Positions 19,283-27,812 of a DNA stretch of 64,000 bases are shown here, piece after piece. Position 1 is the first letter of the stretch. Each line of letters opens with the position of its first letter. Both the position numbers and the translations under genes were made by a program. The stretch is from Duganella sp. 1224 (GTDB lineage: Bacteria; Pseudomonadota; Gammaproteobacteria; Burkholderiales; Burkholderiaceae_D). The notes under the pieces were generated by a model that ran no database searches, was not told the DNA's origin, and saw nothing but the letters and a program-made list of their open reading frames with translations. Where the stretch lies: contig NZ_JACBYS010000004.1 in assembly GCF_013408245.1 (NCBI RefSeq), positions 186,001-250,000 on the forward strand, read 5' to 3'.

Positions 19283-21415
19283 ATGATTATGTCCCGTCCT
19301 CAAATGCTCGTTGTCGCGGCCGCCCTCGGCCTGGCGTTTTCGCAAACCGTTTTGGCCGCGCCGGCAGTTTTGGCTGGCAATCCGCTGGCCGTTGAAAGCA
19401 CGCTGCCGTTCCACTATCCGGCGTTTGACAAGATCAAGGACGAGCACTTCATCCCCGCCTTCAACGAAGGCATGCGCCAGCACCTGAAGGAAATCGACGC
19501 CATCGCCAACAACAAGGCCGCGCCGAGCTTCGACAACACCATCGTGGCGATGGAAAAATCCGGCGCGCTGCTGACCCGCGTGCAGACCATCTTCGGCAAC
19601 CTGCAGGGCGCCAACACCAACGACAAGCTGGACGCCATCGACAGCGAAATGTCGCCCAAGCTGGCCGCGCACAACGACGCCATCTACCTCAACGCCAGGC
19701 TGTACGCCCGCGTGAAAGCGCTGTACGACAAGCGCGCCTCGCTGAAGCTGGACCCGGAATCCGAACACCTGCTGGAGCGCTACCACACCGACTTCGTGCG
19801 CGCCGGCGCCAAGCTGTCGGCCGCCGACAAGGAAAAGCTAAAGGCCATCAACGGCACCATCGCCAAGCTGCAAACCACCTTCACCCAGAACGTGCTGAAG
19901 GAAACCAATGCCTCCGGCCTGGTGGTGGACACGCGTGAAGAGCTGGCCGGCATGAGCCCCGCCGCCATCGACTCTGCCGCTGCCGCCGCCAAGGCCAAGG
20001 GCATGGACGGCAAATTCTTCGTCGCCCTGGTCAACACCTCCGGCCAGCCGCCGCTGGCAGTGCTGACCAATCGCGCGGTGCGCGAGAAGCTGATGGCGCT
20101 GTCGCTGGCGCGCGGCAGCCATGGCGGTGAGTTCGACAACCGCGAGGTGGTGCTGAAGATCGCCAAGGCGCGCGCCGAAAAGGCCACGCTGCTGGGTTAC
20201 GAGAACTTCGCCGCCTACTCGCTGGAAGACCAGACCGCGCACGACACCGCGTCGGTCAACAAGCTGCTGGGCGAACTCGCCAAGCCGGCCGTCAACAACG
20301 CGAAGAAGGAAGCGGCCGACCTGCAGGCGGTGGTGGACGCCGACAAGGGCGGCTTCAAGATCGGCGCCGCCGACTGGGCCTACTACACCGACAAGGTGCG
20401 CGCGCAGCGCTTCGCCTTCGACGAGAATCAGCTCAAGCCTTATTTTGAACTCAACAACGTGCTGACCAATGGCGTGTTCTACGCCGCCAATAAGCTGTAT
20501 GGCCTGTCGTTCAAGGAGCGCAAGGATCTGCCGGTGTACAACCCGGACGTGCGCGTGTTCGACGTGTTCGACGCCGACGGCAAGCAGCTGGCCATCTTTA
20601 TCGCCGACATGTACGCCCGCTCCAACAAGCAGGGCGGCGCATGGATGAACGAGTACGTGTCGCAATCGTCGCTGTTGGGCACCCATTCGGTGGTGGCTAA
20701 TCACCTCAACATTCCGAAGCCGCCGGCCGGCGAGCCGACGCTGCTGACCTACGATGAAGTGAAGACCGCCTTCCACGAATTCGGCCACGCGCTGCATGGC
20801 ATGTTCTCCAACGTGAAGTATCCTCGCTTCTCGGGCACCAGCGTGCCGCGCGACTTTGTCGAGTATCCATCGCAGGTCAACGAGATGTGGGCCGTGTGGC
20901 CGGAAGTGCTGGCCAACTACGCCAAGCATTACAAGACCGGCGAGCCGATGCCGAAGGAGCTGCTGGACAAGGTGATCGCGTCGAAGAAATTCAACCAGGG
21001 CTTCCTGACCACGGAATATCTGTCCGCGTCGCTGCTCGACCAGCGCTGGCATCAACTGACGCCCGCCCAGATCCCGACCGACGTGCTGGCGTTTGAAGCC
21101 CAATCGCTGAAGGACATGGGCGTCGACTTCGCGCCGGTGCCGCCGCGCTACCGCACCACCTACTTCTCGCACAGCTTCTCCGGCGGTTACTCGGCCGGCT
21201 ACTACGCCTACCTGTGGTCGGAAAAGCTGGACGCCGACACCGTCGAATGGTTCAAGGAAAACGGCGGCCTGCAACGCAAGAACGGCGACTGGTTCCGTGC
21301 CAAGCTGCTGTCGCGCGGCGGCACGGACGATGCGATGAATTTGTTCCGCAACTTCCGCGGCCGCGATCCGGTGATCGAGCCGCTGCTGGAACGCCGTGGC
21401 CTGACCGGCAAATAA
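19283..21415 (+). CDS. M3 family metallopeptidase (Dcp-like), exported, tandem copy 1
   Basis: Zinc oligopeptidase of the thimet/Dcp family, 710 residues. An export signal (VVAAALGLAFSQTVLAAP) places it in the periplasm. The zinc motif HEFGHALHG is at about residue 497, preceded by LLTYDEVKTAFHEF, with conserved C-terminal PPRYRTTYFSH and GGYSAGYYAYLWSEKLDAD substrate-side motifs. Dcp enzymes cut C-terminal dipeptides from short peptides. The next gene encodes a close paralogue starting 15 bp later. Start could be ATG 19283 or ATG 19289; neither has a strong ribosome-binding site. Confidence 0.92.
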   Translation: MIMSRPQMLVVAAALGLAFSQTVLAAPAVLAGNPLAVESTLPFHYPAFDKIKDEHFIPAFNEGMRQHLKEIDAIANNKAAPSFDNTIVAMEKSGALLTRVQTIFGNLQGANTNDKLDAIDSEMSPKLAAHNDAIYLNARLYARVKALYDKRASLKLDPESEHLLERYHTDFVRAGAKLSAADKEKLKAINGTIAKLQTTFTQNVLKETNASGLVVDTREELAGMSPAAIDSAAAAAKAKGMDGKFFVALVNTSGQPPLAVLTNRAVREKLMALSLARGSHGGEFDNREVVLKIAKARAEKATLLGYENFAAYSLEDQTAHDTASVNKLLGELAKPAVNNAKKEAADLQAVVDADKGGFKIGAADWAYYTDKVRAQRFAFDENQLKPYFELNNVLTNGVFYAANKLYGLSFKERKDLPVYNPDVRVFDVFDADGKQLAIFIADMYARSNKQGGAWMNEYVSQSSLLGTHSVVANHLNIPKPPAGEPTLLTYDEVKTAFHEFGHALHGMFSNVKYPRFSGTSVPRDFVEYPSQVNEMWAVWPEVLANYAKHYKTGEPMPKELLDKVIASKKFNQGFLTTEYLSASLLDQRWHQLTPAQIPTDVLAFEAQSLKDMGVDFAPVPPRYRTTYFSHSFSGGYSAGYYAYLWSEKLDADTVEWFKENGGLQRKNGDWFRAKLLSRGGTDDAMNLFRNFRGRDPVIEPLLERRGLTGK

Positions 21416-21430
21416 TGTAAAGGGACCTCC

Positions 21431-23557
21431 ATGAATCGCACCAACGTTATCATCGCCGCCAGCGTAGCGGCAGTGTTCAGCATCGCCCACGCGGAACCGG
21501 CTTCGCTGCTGCCCGCGTCGAACCCGTTCGCCAAGCCGAGCACCCTGCCGTTCGGCTACCCGGCCTTCGACAAGATCAAGAACGAGGACTATGCGCCGGC
21601 GTTCGAGGAAGGCATGCGCCAGAACGCCGCCGAAATCGAGGCCATCGCCAACAACAAGGCCGCGCCGACGTTCGACAACACCATCGTGGCGATGGAAAAA
21701 TCCGGCCAGCTGCTGTCGCGCGTATCGAGCGTGTTCGGCAACCTGTCCGGCGCCAACACCAACGACACCTTCAAGGCGCTGGAACGCGAGCTGTCGCCGA
21801 AACTGGCCGCCCACAGCGACGCCATTCGCCTGAACAGCAAGCTGTACGCGCGCATCAAAACGCTGTACGACAAGCGCGACAAGCTGCACCTGGACGCGGA
21901 ATCGAAGTACCTGCTGGAGCGCTACCACACCGACTTCGTGCGCGCCGGCGCGCAGCTGTCCGATGCCGACAAGGCCAAGCTGAAAGCGATGAACGCGGAA
22001 CTGGCCAAGCTGCAAACCACCTTCGCGCAGAACGTGCTGGAAGAAGCCAACGCCTCGGCGCTGGTGGTGGACACGCGTGAAGAACTGGCCGGCCTGTCGG
22101 ACAAGGCGATCGACGCCGCCGCTGCCGCCGCCAAGGCCAAGGGCATGGACGGCAAGTTCCTGATCCCGGTCGTGAACACCACCGGCCAGGCCAGCCTGTC
22201 GGTGCTGACCAACCGCGCGGTGCGTGAGAAGCTGATGGCGTTGTCGCTGGCGCGCGGCAGCCATGGCGGCAAGTACGACAACACGCAAGTGGTGCTGTCG
22301 CTGGCCAAGCTGCGTGCCGAGAAGGCCGCGCTGCTGGGCTATCCAAGCTACGCCGCCTACGCGCTGGAAGACCAGACCGCGCATGACCCGGACGCCGTCA
22401 ACAAGATGCTGTCCGAATTCGCCCGCCCCGCCGTCGCCAACGCCAAGAAGGAAGGCGCCGAGATCCAGCAGGTGATCGACAAGGAAAAAGGCGGTTTCCA
22501 GCTGGCCGCGCAGGACTGGGCCTTTTACAGCGACAAGGTGCGCGCCGAGCGCTTCAACTTCGACCAGAACCAGCTGCGTCCCTACTTCGAGCTGAATAGC
22601 GTCATCACCAACGGCGTGTTCTACGCCGCCAACAAGGTGTATGGCCTGACCTTCAAGGAGCGCAAGGACTTGCCGGTGTACGACCCGGACGTGCGCGTGT
22701 GGGACGTGTTCGACGCCAACGGCAAGCAACTGGCCATCTTCATCGGCGACTACTACGCGCGCTCCAACAAGCGCGGTGGCGCGTGGATGAACGCCTACGT
22801 GTCGCAATCGTCGCTGATGGGCACCCATCCTGTGGTGGCCAACCACCTGAATATTCCGAAGCCGAATCCGGGCGAGCCAACGCTGCTCACCTACGACGAG
22901 GTGCGCACCACCTTCCACGAATTCGGCCACGCGCTGCACGGCATGTTCTCCAACGTGAAGTACCCGCGTTTCGCCGGCACCCGCGTGCCGCGCGACTTCG
23001 TCGAATTCCCGTCGCAGGTCAACGAAATGTGGTCGGTGTGGCCGGAAGTGCTGGCCAACTACGCCAAGCATTACCAGACCGGCGCGCCGATGCCGCAGGA
23101 ACTGCTGGACAAGGTGATCGCGTCGAAGAAATTCAACGAAGGCTTCCGCACCACCGAGTACCTGGCGGCGTCGATCCTGGACCAGAAATGGCACCAGCTG
23201 GGCGTGTCGCAGATGCCGTCGGATGTGCTGAGCTTTGAGGCGCAATCGCTGAAGGACGCCGGCGTCGATTACGCGCCGGTGCCGCCGCGCTACCGCACCA
23301 CCTACTTCTCGCACGTGTTCGCGGGTGGCTACTCGGCCGGCTACTACGGCTACCTGTGGTCGGAAAAGCTGGACGCCGACACGGTGAACTGGTTCACCGA
23401 AAACGGCGGCATGCTGCGCAAGAACGGCGACTACTTCCGCAAGATGCTGCTGTCGAAGGGCGGCACCATGGATGCGATGCAGATGTACCGCAACTTCCGC
23501 GGCCGCGACGCCCAGATCGAACCCCTGCTGGAGCGCCGTGGTCTGACCGAGAAGTAA
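21431..23557 (+). CDS. M3 family metallopeptidase (Dcp-like), exported, tandem copy 2
   Basis: A 708-residue paralogue of the preceding gene, with long stretches identical in protein sequence (for example NAAAKAKGMDGKF-type and LMALSLARGSHGG segments, HEFGHALHGMFSNVKYPRF). Signal peptide NVIIAASVAAVFSIAHAE. Zinc ligands HEFGH and the downstream Glu region are intact, so both copies should be active. Starts 15 bp after copy 1 with its own AGGGACC ribosome-binding site, so the two form an operon. N-terminal and signal regions differ most, suggesting divergence after a tandem duplication. Confidence 0.92.
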   Translation: MNRTNVIIAASVAAVFSIAHAEPASLLPASNPFAKPSTLPFGYPAFDKIKNEDYAPAFEEGMRQNAAEIEAIANNKAAPTFDNTIVAMEKSGQLLSRVSSVFGNLSGANTNDTFKALERELSPKLAAHSDAIRLNSKLYARIKTLYDKRDKLHLDAESKYLLERYHTDFVRAGAQLSDADKAKLKAMNAELAKLQTTFAQNVLEEANASALVVDTREELAGLSDKAIDAAAAAAKAKGMDGKFLIPVVNTTGQASLSVLTNRAVREKLMALSLARGSHGGKYDNTQVVLSLAKLRAEKAALLGYPSYAAYALEDQTAHDPDAVNKMLSEFARPAVANAKKEGAEIQQVIDKEKGGFQLAAQDWAFYSDKVRAERFNFDQNQLRPYFELNSVITNGVFYAANKVYGLTFKERKDLPVYDPDVRVWDVFDANGKQLAIFIGDYYARSNKRGGAWMNAYVSQSSLMGTHPVVANHLNIPKPNPGEPTLLTYDEVRTTFHEFGHALHGMFSNVKYPRFAGTRVPRDFVEFPSQVNEMWSVWPEVLANYAKHYQTGAPMPQELLDKVIASKKFNEGFRTTEYLAASILDQKWHQLGVSQMPSDVLSFEAQSLKDAGVDYAPVPPRYRTTYFSHVFAGGYSAGYYGYLWSEKLDADTVNWFTENGGMLRKNGDYFRKMLLSKGGTMDAMQMYRNFRGRDAQIEPLLERRGLTEK

Positions 23558-23560
23558 TCT

Positions 23561-23604
23561 GCATGGCGAGTAGCGCCGGCCCTTCGCCAGTGCTACTCGC
23601 ATGC
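23561..23604. terminator. Bidirectional hairpin between convergent genes
   Basis: GCAT/ATGC and GCGAGTAGC/GCTACTCGC arms pair across a GC-rich loop containing a degenerate GCCGGCCCTTCGCC core. It begins 4 bp after the second M3 peptidase and covers the stop codon of the convergent immunity-like gene. It may be a decayed REP unit acting as a terminator for both; no T-run follows. Confidence 0.5.
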
Positions 23605-24459
23605 GATATCGCGGTAGTAGTTTTTGTCCGGATATTGCGGCTGATAGTCAGGGCGCTCTGGCATGGGATAGCCATGTCTGCTGGTCCATGCCTCGATGTC
23701 GGGGATGACGCCTGGCCGTTCGTCCGCTGGGCAGTCATGGAGACATAGCCAGGTATTGCCATGCATGCCGATGACAGGCTTGGGTGCGTCTTTCAGTCGG
23801 GCCCACCCGACGAGTTGGCCGATGAAGTTGCCGCGCTTTGTGTAGGTGGTGACATCGATATAAGGGCGTTCTTCGTCAAACAGTTGCGCCGTCCATTCTC
23901 TGCAACCGACGTCACCAAAATGTCTTCCGCTTTTCCACCCTTTCTCGTATCGCGCGCGATCGAGGAAAGTACATGGGCTGGGACCAAAACTGAGATTGCC
24001 TGGAATGCCCTGCGACCACCTGAGATAAGGAAGCGCATACGGTTGGGTCGCCGGATAATCGGGCGGGACGAGCATGATAAGGTCGTTGAGTGACCGCCTT
24101 CCCGTAAATCCTCGCAGATCGTTGTCGCCGCCGGTTACATTGCCTTTAGCATCGAAAGAAATCAGGGTCGTGGCAATAGCCTGACTGTTTGGTGCCGAAA
24201 AAGTCGTAGCGTTTCGCATCAGTATTCCACCATGACGGAGGGGAGAAGCAGAGCCTCTCCTGCTGTCTTTAGAATTCATTTGCTGCGCTTCACGATAGTC
24301 TTTTGCCCGGTCCTATGCTGGCGAGATAAACAGCAAGTAGCGAATTTCCCAGTCGCGTTCGAGCCAGTCGTGTTGCTCTGCCTCACTGAGATCCTCCGCG
24401 TGTGACAACGTCATCAAACAAGCCAACACGCCCGCCAACTGGACTTTGATTCTATACAC
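23593..24459 (-). pseudogene. Immunity-like gene interrupted by an in-frame amber codon
   Basis: Reading from GTG 24459, which has AAGGAG six bases upstream, gives a signal peptide (GVLACLMTLSHAED) and DWEIRYLLFISPA, then a TAG at 24313-24315 (codon 49). The same frame continues without a shift (DRAKDYREAQQMNSKD...) to the stop at 23593. This matches the intact paralogue at 24575-25378 on both sides of the stop: WEIQYVIFVAPEKD aligns with the N-terminal part, and PYIDVTTYT, GWxR, KPxIGxH, CLxDCP and DRPGxIxDIxAW align downstream. The simplest reading is a nonsense mutation in a duplicated immunity gene. Restart at ATG 24279 would give 228 residues without a signal peptide. Confidence 0.75.
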
Positions 24460-24574
24460 GGTGTTCTCCTTACCAAGTTTGCTTATAGTGGTTATGCTCG
24501 TTAATATCGTCTCTGTAGTTTTTTGGAATATTCAGGTTTGGACCGTTTCATCTCCTCTTTTTTATTCATGCTCA

Positions 24575-25378
24575 CTAGTCTTCGTAATTAATTTTCTCTT
24601 TAGGAACAGGCAGTTCATGTTGTATCGACCATGCCGCAATATCTGTAATGATTCCGGGTCTGTCACCGTGGGGACAATCGAGCAGACACATCCAAATACC
24701 ATTATGCTGGCCGATGATTGGCTTTTTCTTATCAGTAAATCTTGACCATCCCATGAAGTGCCTGATAAAGCCCCCTTCATCAGTGTAGGTGGTGACGTCA
24801 ATGTAAGGCTGATTTGGATTGTAGAGTTGGCTTGCCCATTCAACACAGCCAAAATAACCTACCCCTGATTTATTATCCTCACCCTTTTCGTAATACGCCG
24901 AGTCATCGGATGTGCAGAGCGCAGGAAATTCCAGATCTTCGTCATACCAATTTGCAAAGTGGTAAAGGTGGCGATCTTTTTTGCCACTTGTCTTAACAAA
25001 TACCATGCGATCAAAATTAGTTCTTCGCGCGGTAAAATGCGAAAGTGGCGCAGCTGGATTGACCACCTGAGCACTTGGAGTAAAGCGGACCATCACAACA
25101 GCAAGTGGACCGATGAGGTAAGAAGGGGAAAGTAATTCTTTTGCATTAAGGTAAAGTAAATTTTTATTTGGAGCCATTTTCTGATTAATCCGTTGTGCGT
25201 AAGTCCTTTGCTGACGTATGTCTTTTTCTGGCGCCACAAAAATCACGTATTGAATTTCCCACGGCTTGCTGCTGCTCTGGCTTATCTCCAGCATCATTTG
25301 CTCGAGGGTCTGCGCGTGTGATGCGGAAGTCAGCATCAAGGCGAACCAAGTTGAATGAATAATGGCTAACTTATTCAT
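24575..25378 (-). CDS. Putative periplasmic immunity protein of a type VI effector
   Basis: A 267-residue protein with a signal peptide (LAIIHSTWFALMLTSASHAQ), hence periplasmic. I recognise no named family. Four or more Cys residues are well spaced (CTSD, FGCVEW, CLLDCP) and may form disulfides. Its ATG overlaps the stop of the effector gene by 8 nt (ATGAATAA), the same arrangement as effector on PAAR, so the three are tightly coupled. Position directly after a peptidoglycan-peptidase-like effector, export signal, and a duplicated partially broken copy downstream all fit an immunity protein. The DNA is visibly AT-richer than its surroundings, which suggests horizontal transfer. Confidence 0.7.
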   Translation of the reverse strand: MNKLAIIHSTWFALMLTSASHAQTLEQMMLEISQSSSKPWEIQYVIFVAPEKDIRQQRTYAQRINQKMAPNKNLLYLNAKELLSPSYLIGPLAVVMVRFTPSAQVVNPAAPLSHFTARRTNFDRMVFVKTSGKKDRHLYHFANWYDEDLEFPALCTSDDSAYYEKGEDNKSGVGYFGCVEWASQLYNPNQPYIDVTTYTDEGGFIRHFMGWSRFTDKKKPIIGQHNGIWMCLLDCPHGDRPGIITDIAAWSIQHELPVPKEKINYED

Positions 25379-26573
25379 AGATATTGTGCTCCCAAATAGT
25401 TAGATGAAGATGGTTGTCATGTATTTTCTCATTGCTAGTTATTTGTGCATTTGCGACGATTTGTCCGTTGTTAGTATTAACCTCCATATACCAGGGGTCG
25501 AATATTTGCTTGATTGATTTTTCCTTGCCCAATGCCTCACGAAGCTTGCGCATAAGTTTCGGATCGGATTTTTCAACTTGAGCTTTCCACTTGTTTAGCA
25601 ACTCTGAAGAGTCGTTAGAGGATTTATTGTCTTTAGCCTTGGATGCCTTTTGCGATTGGGTGTAAAGATCCTTCTCCAGATCACTAACATTTGGATTTTT
25701 TGATTGTCCCGGCTCAGTAAGTCCTTCTCGATTTATCTGGACCTTACCGTCGGCATCGCGGATAGTGGTTATATCGAGGCCGAGACCAGCTCTGTGCAAA
25801 ATCGAGCCATGCATCGGCCGCCATGTCGAGGTAACCAGTATTTCGTCGATGCCGACCGTGCAGGCAGCGCTGAAAAGGGCGGCGAACGCACATGGATGTG
25901 TTCGCGGCAGCACATCTTTCATAAGAGAACAGTTTTTAATGTTCTCTTCGGCATTACCGGACCTCTGAAACTGAACGACTAGCGCACCCGTGTCTTTGTT
26001 CTTGTGATTAGCTATCTTCAGCATGGCTCCGGGTAGTCCGCGATAAATGCTACACACAGCATCGCGGACAACAGCTGGAGTCTCATCCGGCATTAATGAA
26101 TTAGCCTCGGCTTCTGTATATCGATGGGAGACCATCTGCCAGATATTTCCTGTCAGGCTAGCCTGGTAACAGGCGACACGGCTATTTGAGGGACGAAACT
26201 CGGGTTTTCCAACAACAGGTTTGAGATCGCTAAACTGACCTTTTTTTTCCACGATGTTGACTAAAACGTCATGCTCACCTACCTCAACTTCATAAACGGG
26301 GTATTGCCGAGAATTAGGATGGACGTCGCTGTTCAGATAGAGTGCGACTTTGCTGCCAGTCGCCACGTTGAGCTTGATCTGTCGAGAGATATCTAGTGTC
26401 CGTGCTTTGCCTCCGTTTTGTATTTTGCCGTCGATGACCACCAGATAAGGCAGCGCCAAGGTTTTGGCTTTAGAAGCTGTGGTGTCAAATTGGTAGCAGA
26501 CTGTTCGTCTGGCGCTCACGGGGACGGCTTTGACGCTGGCGTTGGTGTCCAGGGTGGCGGCGGCATCACTCAT
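25371..26573 (-). CDS. Putative type VI secretion effector with M15-like peptidase domain
   Basis: A 400-residue protein starting at ATG 26573 (MSDAAATLDTNAS), which overlaps the PAAR stop by 8 nt. The N-terminal half (residues about 20-120) looks like a beta-rich adaptor (LALPYLVVIDGKIQNGGKA). The C-terminal half carries the M15 (VanY/D-Ala-D-Ala peptidase) pattern: STWR at 249-252, then SILHRAGLGLD, giving His260, Gly263 and Asp267 in the H-x2-G-x3-D spacing, and a closing HLH at 388-390. These would supply the three zinc ligands (His, Asp, His). Predicted role: cleaving peptidoglycan peptides in a rival's periplasm. A long lysine/serine-rich linker (about 310-335) separates the two halves of the domain. 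The catalytic assignment is by motif only. Confidence 0.72.
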   Translation of the reverse strand: MSDAAATLDTNASVKAVPVSARRTVCYQFDTTASKAKTLALPYLVVIDGKIQNGGKARTLDISRQIKLNVATGSKVALYLNSDVHPNSRQYPVYEVEVGEHDVLVNIVEKKGQFSDLKPVVGKPEFRPSNSRVACYQASLTGNIWQMVSHRYTEAEANSLMPDETPAVVRDAVCSIYRGLPGAMLKIANHKNKDTGALVVQFQRSGNAEENIKNCSLMKDVLPRTHPCAFAALFSAACTVGIDEILVTSTWRPMHGSILHRAGLGLDITTIRDADGKVQINREGLTEPGQSKNPNVSDLEKDLYTQSQKASKAKDNKSSNDSSELLNKWKAQVEKSDPKLMRKLREALGKEKSIKQIFDPWYMEVNTNNGQIVANAQITSNEKIHDNHLHLTIWEHNIYE

Positions 26574-27099
26574 CGCTCGCCTCGCTTTCCCAGTAGAGCT
26601 TGACGGTGTCCGGGTTGTCGCTGCTGACGTGCCGGGTGTGGCCGTCTTCATCGGTCACGCCGCGCACGGTGCGGCCGTCGGGCAGTTCGATGCGGTAGGG
26701 CAGGCCGGCGACCGGTTGGCCGGTGGTGTCGTCAACAGCGCGGAAGGCGCCGCTGTATGGCCTGCGGCTTTCGCTGGGCATGGCGCTGTTGGCCGATGCG
26801 GACGCGCTGTCGGTCGCGCCACCGCCGCCGCCGCCATCGTCGATCACCATCTGCTGCTGGGTGGCGATCAGTTTGGCGCCGCAGGCGGTTTGCATGCCGT
26901 CGACCGCCGTGCCGATGCCGGCGTAGGTGTGGAAGTCCAGCCCTTCAATGATGGGAAATGTCCCTTTGCACTGCGGACAGAAGGTTTTATGCCCCAGTTG
27001 CGCGACGGCGCGGCCGTTGGTCGTGATCAGCTCGTTGCCTTCCAGGACTTTGCCGCCGTGCGAGGTCGGGTCGCCTTTGCAGATGACTGCGCGCATCAT
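26566..27099 (-). CDS. PAAR-domain protein (type VI secretion spike tip)
   Basis: A 177-residue protein. Residues 1-90 form a PAAR domain (ICKGDPTSHGGKVLEGN, CPQCKGTFPI, GTAVDGMQTACGAKLI) that would cap the VgrG spike and hold a zinc ion. A Gly-rich linker (about 97-103) leads to a C-terminal transthyretin-like beta domain (FRAVDDTTGQPVAGLPYRIEL), a common docking module for cargo. Start ATG 27099 has GGAG at good spacing. It is the first gene of the PAAR-effector-immunity unit. No VgrG, Hcp or structural T6SS genes are in the window, so this is an orphan cassette relying on an apparatus encoded elsewhere. Confidence 0.88.
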   Translation of the reverse strand: MMRAVICKGDPTSHGGKVLEGNELITTNGRAVAQLGHKTFCPQCKGTFPIIEGLDFHTYAGIGTAVDGMQTACGAKLIATQQQMVIDDGGGGGGATDSASASANSAMPSESRRPYSGAFRAVDDTTGQPVAGLPYRIELPDGRTVRGVTDEDGHTRHVSSDNPDTVKLYWESEASDE

Positions 27100-27222
27100 G
27101 AGCTTCTCCGGGGGAAAAAGAAGCCACTCTAGAGCGCCGCTGCGTGGCCGGTGCTGATCTGGCGCAAAAGCTTGCGTTAAGCATCACACCGGCGCCACAG
27201 TCAGTTTGTGTACAATCACTTC

Positions 27223-27435
27223 ATGAATACCCCGAACAACCAATTACACGGCGTGACGCTGGAAGCGATTGTGACCCGTCTGCAGGCATACTATGGCTGG
27301 GAACAACTGGCGCAGCGGATCGATATCAACTGTTTCATCAGCGATCCCAGCATCAAGTCCAGCCTGAAGTTCTTGCGCAAGACGCCGTGGGCCAGGGCGC
27401 AGGTCGAAGAACTGTATCTGGCCACCAAATTCTAA
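27223..27435 (+). CDS. VF530 family DNA-binding protein (DUF2132)
   Basis: A 70-residue small protein opening NNQLHGVTLEAIVTRLQAYYGWEQLAQRI and ending SSLKFLRKTPWARAQVEELYL, which is the complete VF530/DUF2132 family pattern. A structure of a Vibrio member suggested DNA binding; the role is unknown. Start at ATG 27223. Followed 13 bp later by a DUF4404 gene, probably one transcript. Divergent from the PAAR gene. Confidence 0.88.
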   Translation: MNTPNNQLHGVTLEAIVTRLQAYYGWEQLAQRIDINCFISDPSIKSSLKFLRKTPWARAQVEELYLATKF

Positions 27436-27448
27436 ACAGGGAACGATT

Positions 27449-27724
27449 ATGGACAGCAATCTGAAAACTTCGCTCAAGAGCCTGCACGCCAATCTGGCCA
27501 ATGCCGGTCCGGTCGATGAGGAACTGCTGGACCTGCTGCGCCAGCTGAATGGCGATATCCAGGCGCTGCTGGAACGCGGCGCCGCGCCGGCTCCCGGCGA
27601 GTCCACCACCTATGGCCTGGCCGAGCGCTCGCAGGAGCTGTCGGCCAAGTTCGCCGCCAAGCATCCGACGCTGGAGTCGGGCCTGCGCGAGCTCGGTACC
27701 ATCCTGTCAAACATGGGCATTTGA
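27449..27724 (+). CDS. DUF4404 family protein
   Basis: A 91-residue helical protein (LKTSLKSLHANLANAGPVDEELLDLLRQLNGDI, then HPTLESGLRELGTILSNMGI), matching the DUF4404 family of small proteobacterial proteins. No function is known. AGGGA ribosome-binding site upstream; likely co-transcribed with the VF530 gene. Confidence 0.8.
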   Translation: MDSNLKTSLKSLHANLANAGPVDEELLDLLRQLNGDIQALLERGAAPAPGESTTYGLAERSQELSAKFAAKHPTLESGLRELGTILSNMGI

Positions 27725-27812
27725 TAGCGTTTTCGCACAAGTGTTTGAAAAGTAAAAGGAAATTCTTCGCCGCGTGCGCGGAACGGGGCCAATTCCGGTA
27801 CAATACGGCCCC

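Noticed and set aside
19838..23602. 1254-codon minus-strand open frame across the M3 peptidases
   Set aside because: Antisense shadow of two GC-rich paralogous genes; its apparent internal repeat only mirrors the tandem duplication.
23593..24279. Independent 228-residue gene starting at ATG 24279
   Set aside because: The homologous protein extends 60 codons further upstream in the same frame with its own start and signal peptide, so this is the downstream part of an interrupted gene.
26530..27132. 200-codon plus-strand frame opposite the PAAR gene
   Set aside because: Antisense to a recognisable PAAR domain with a good ribosome-binding site.
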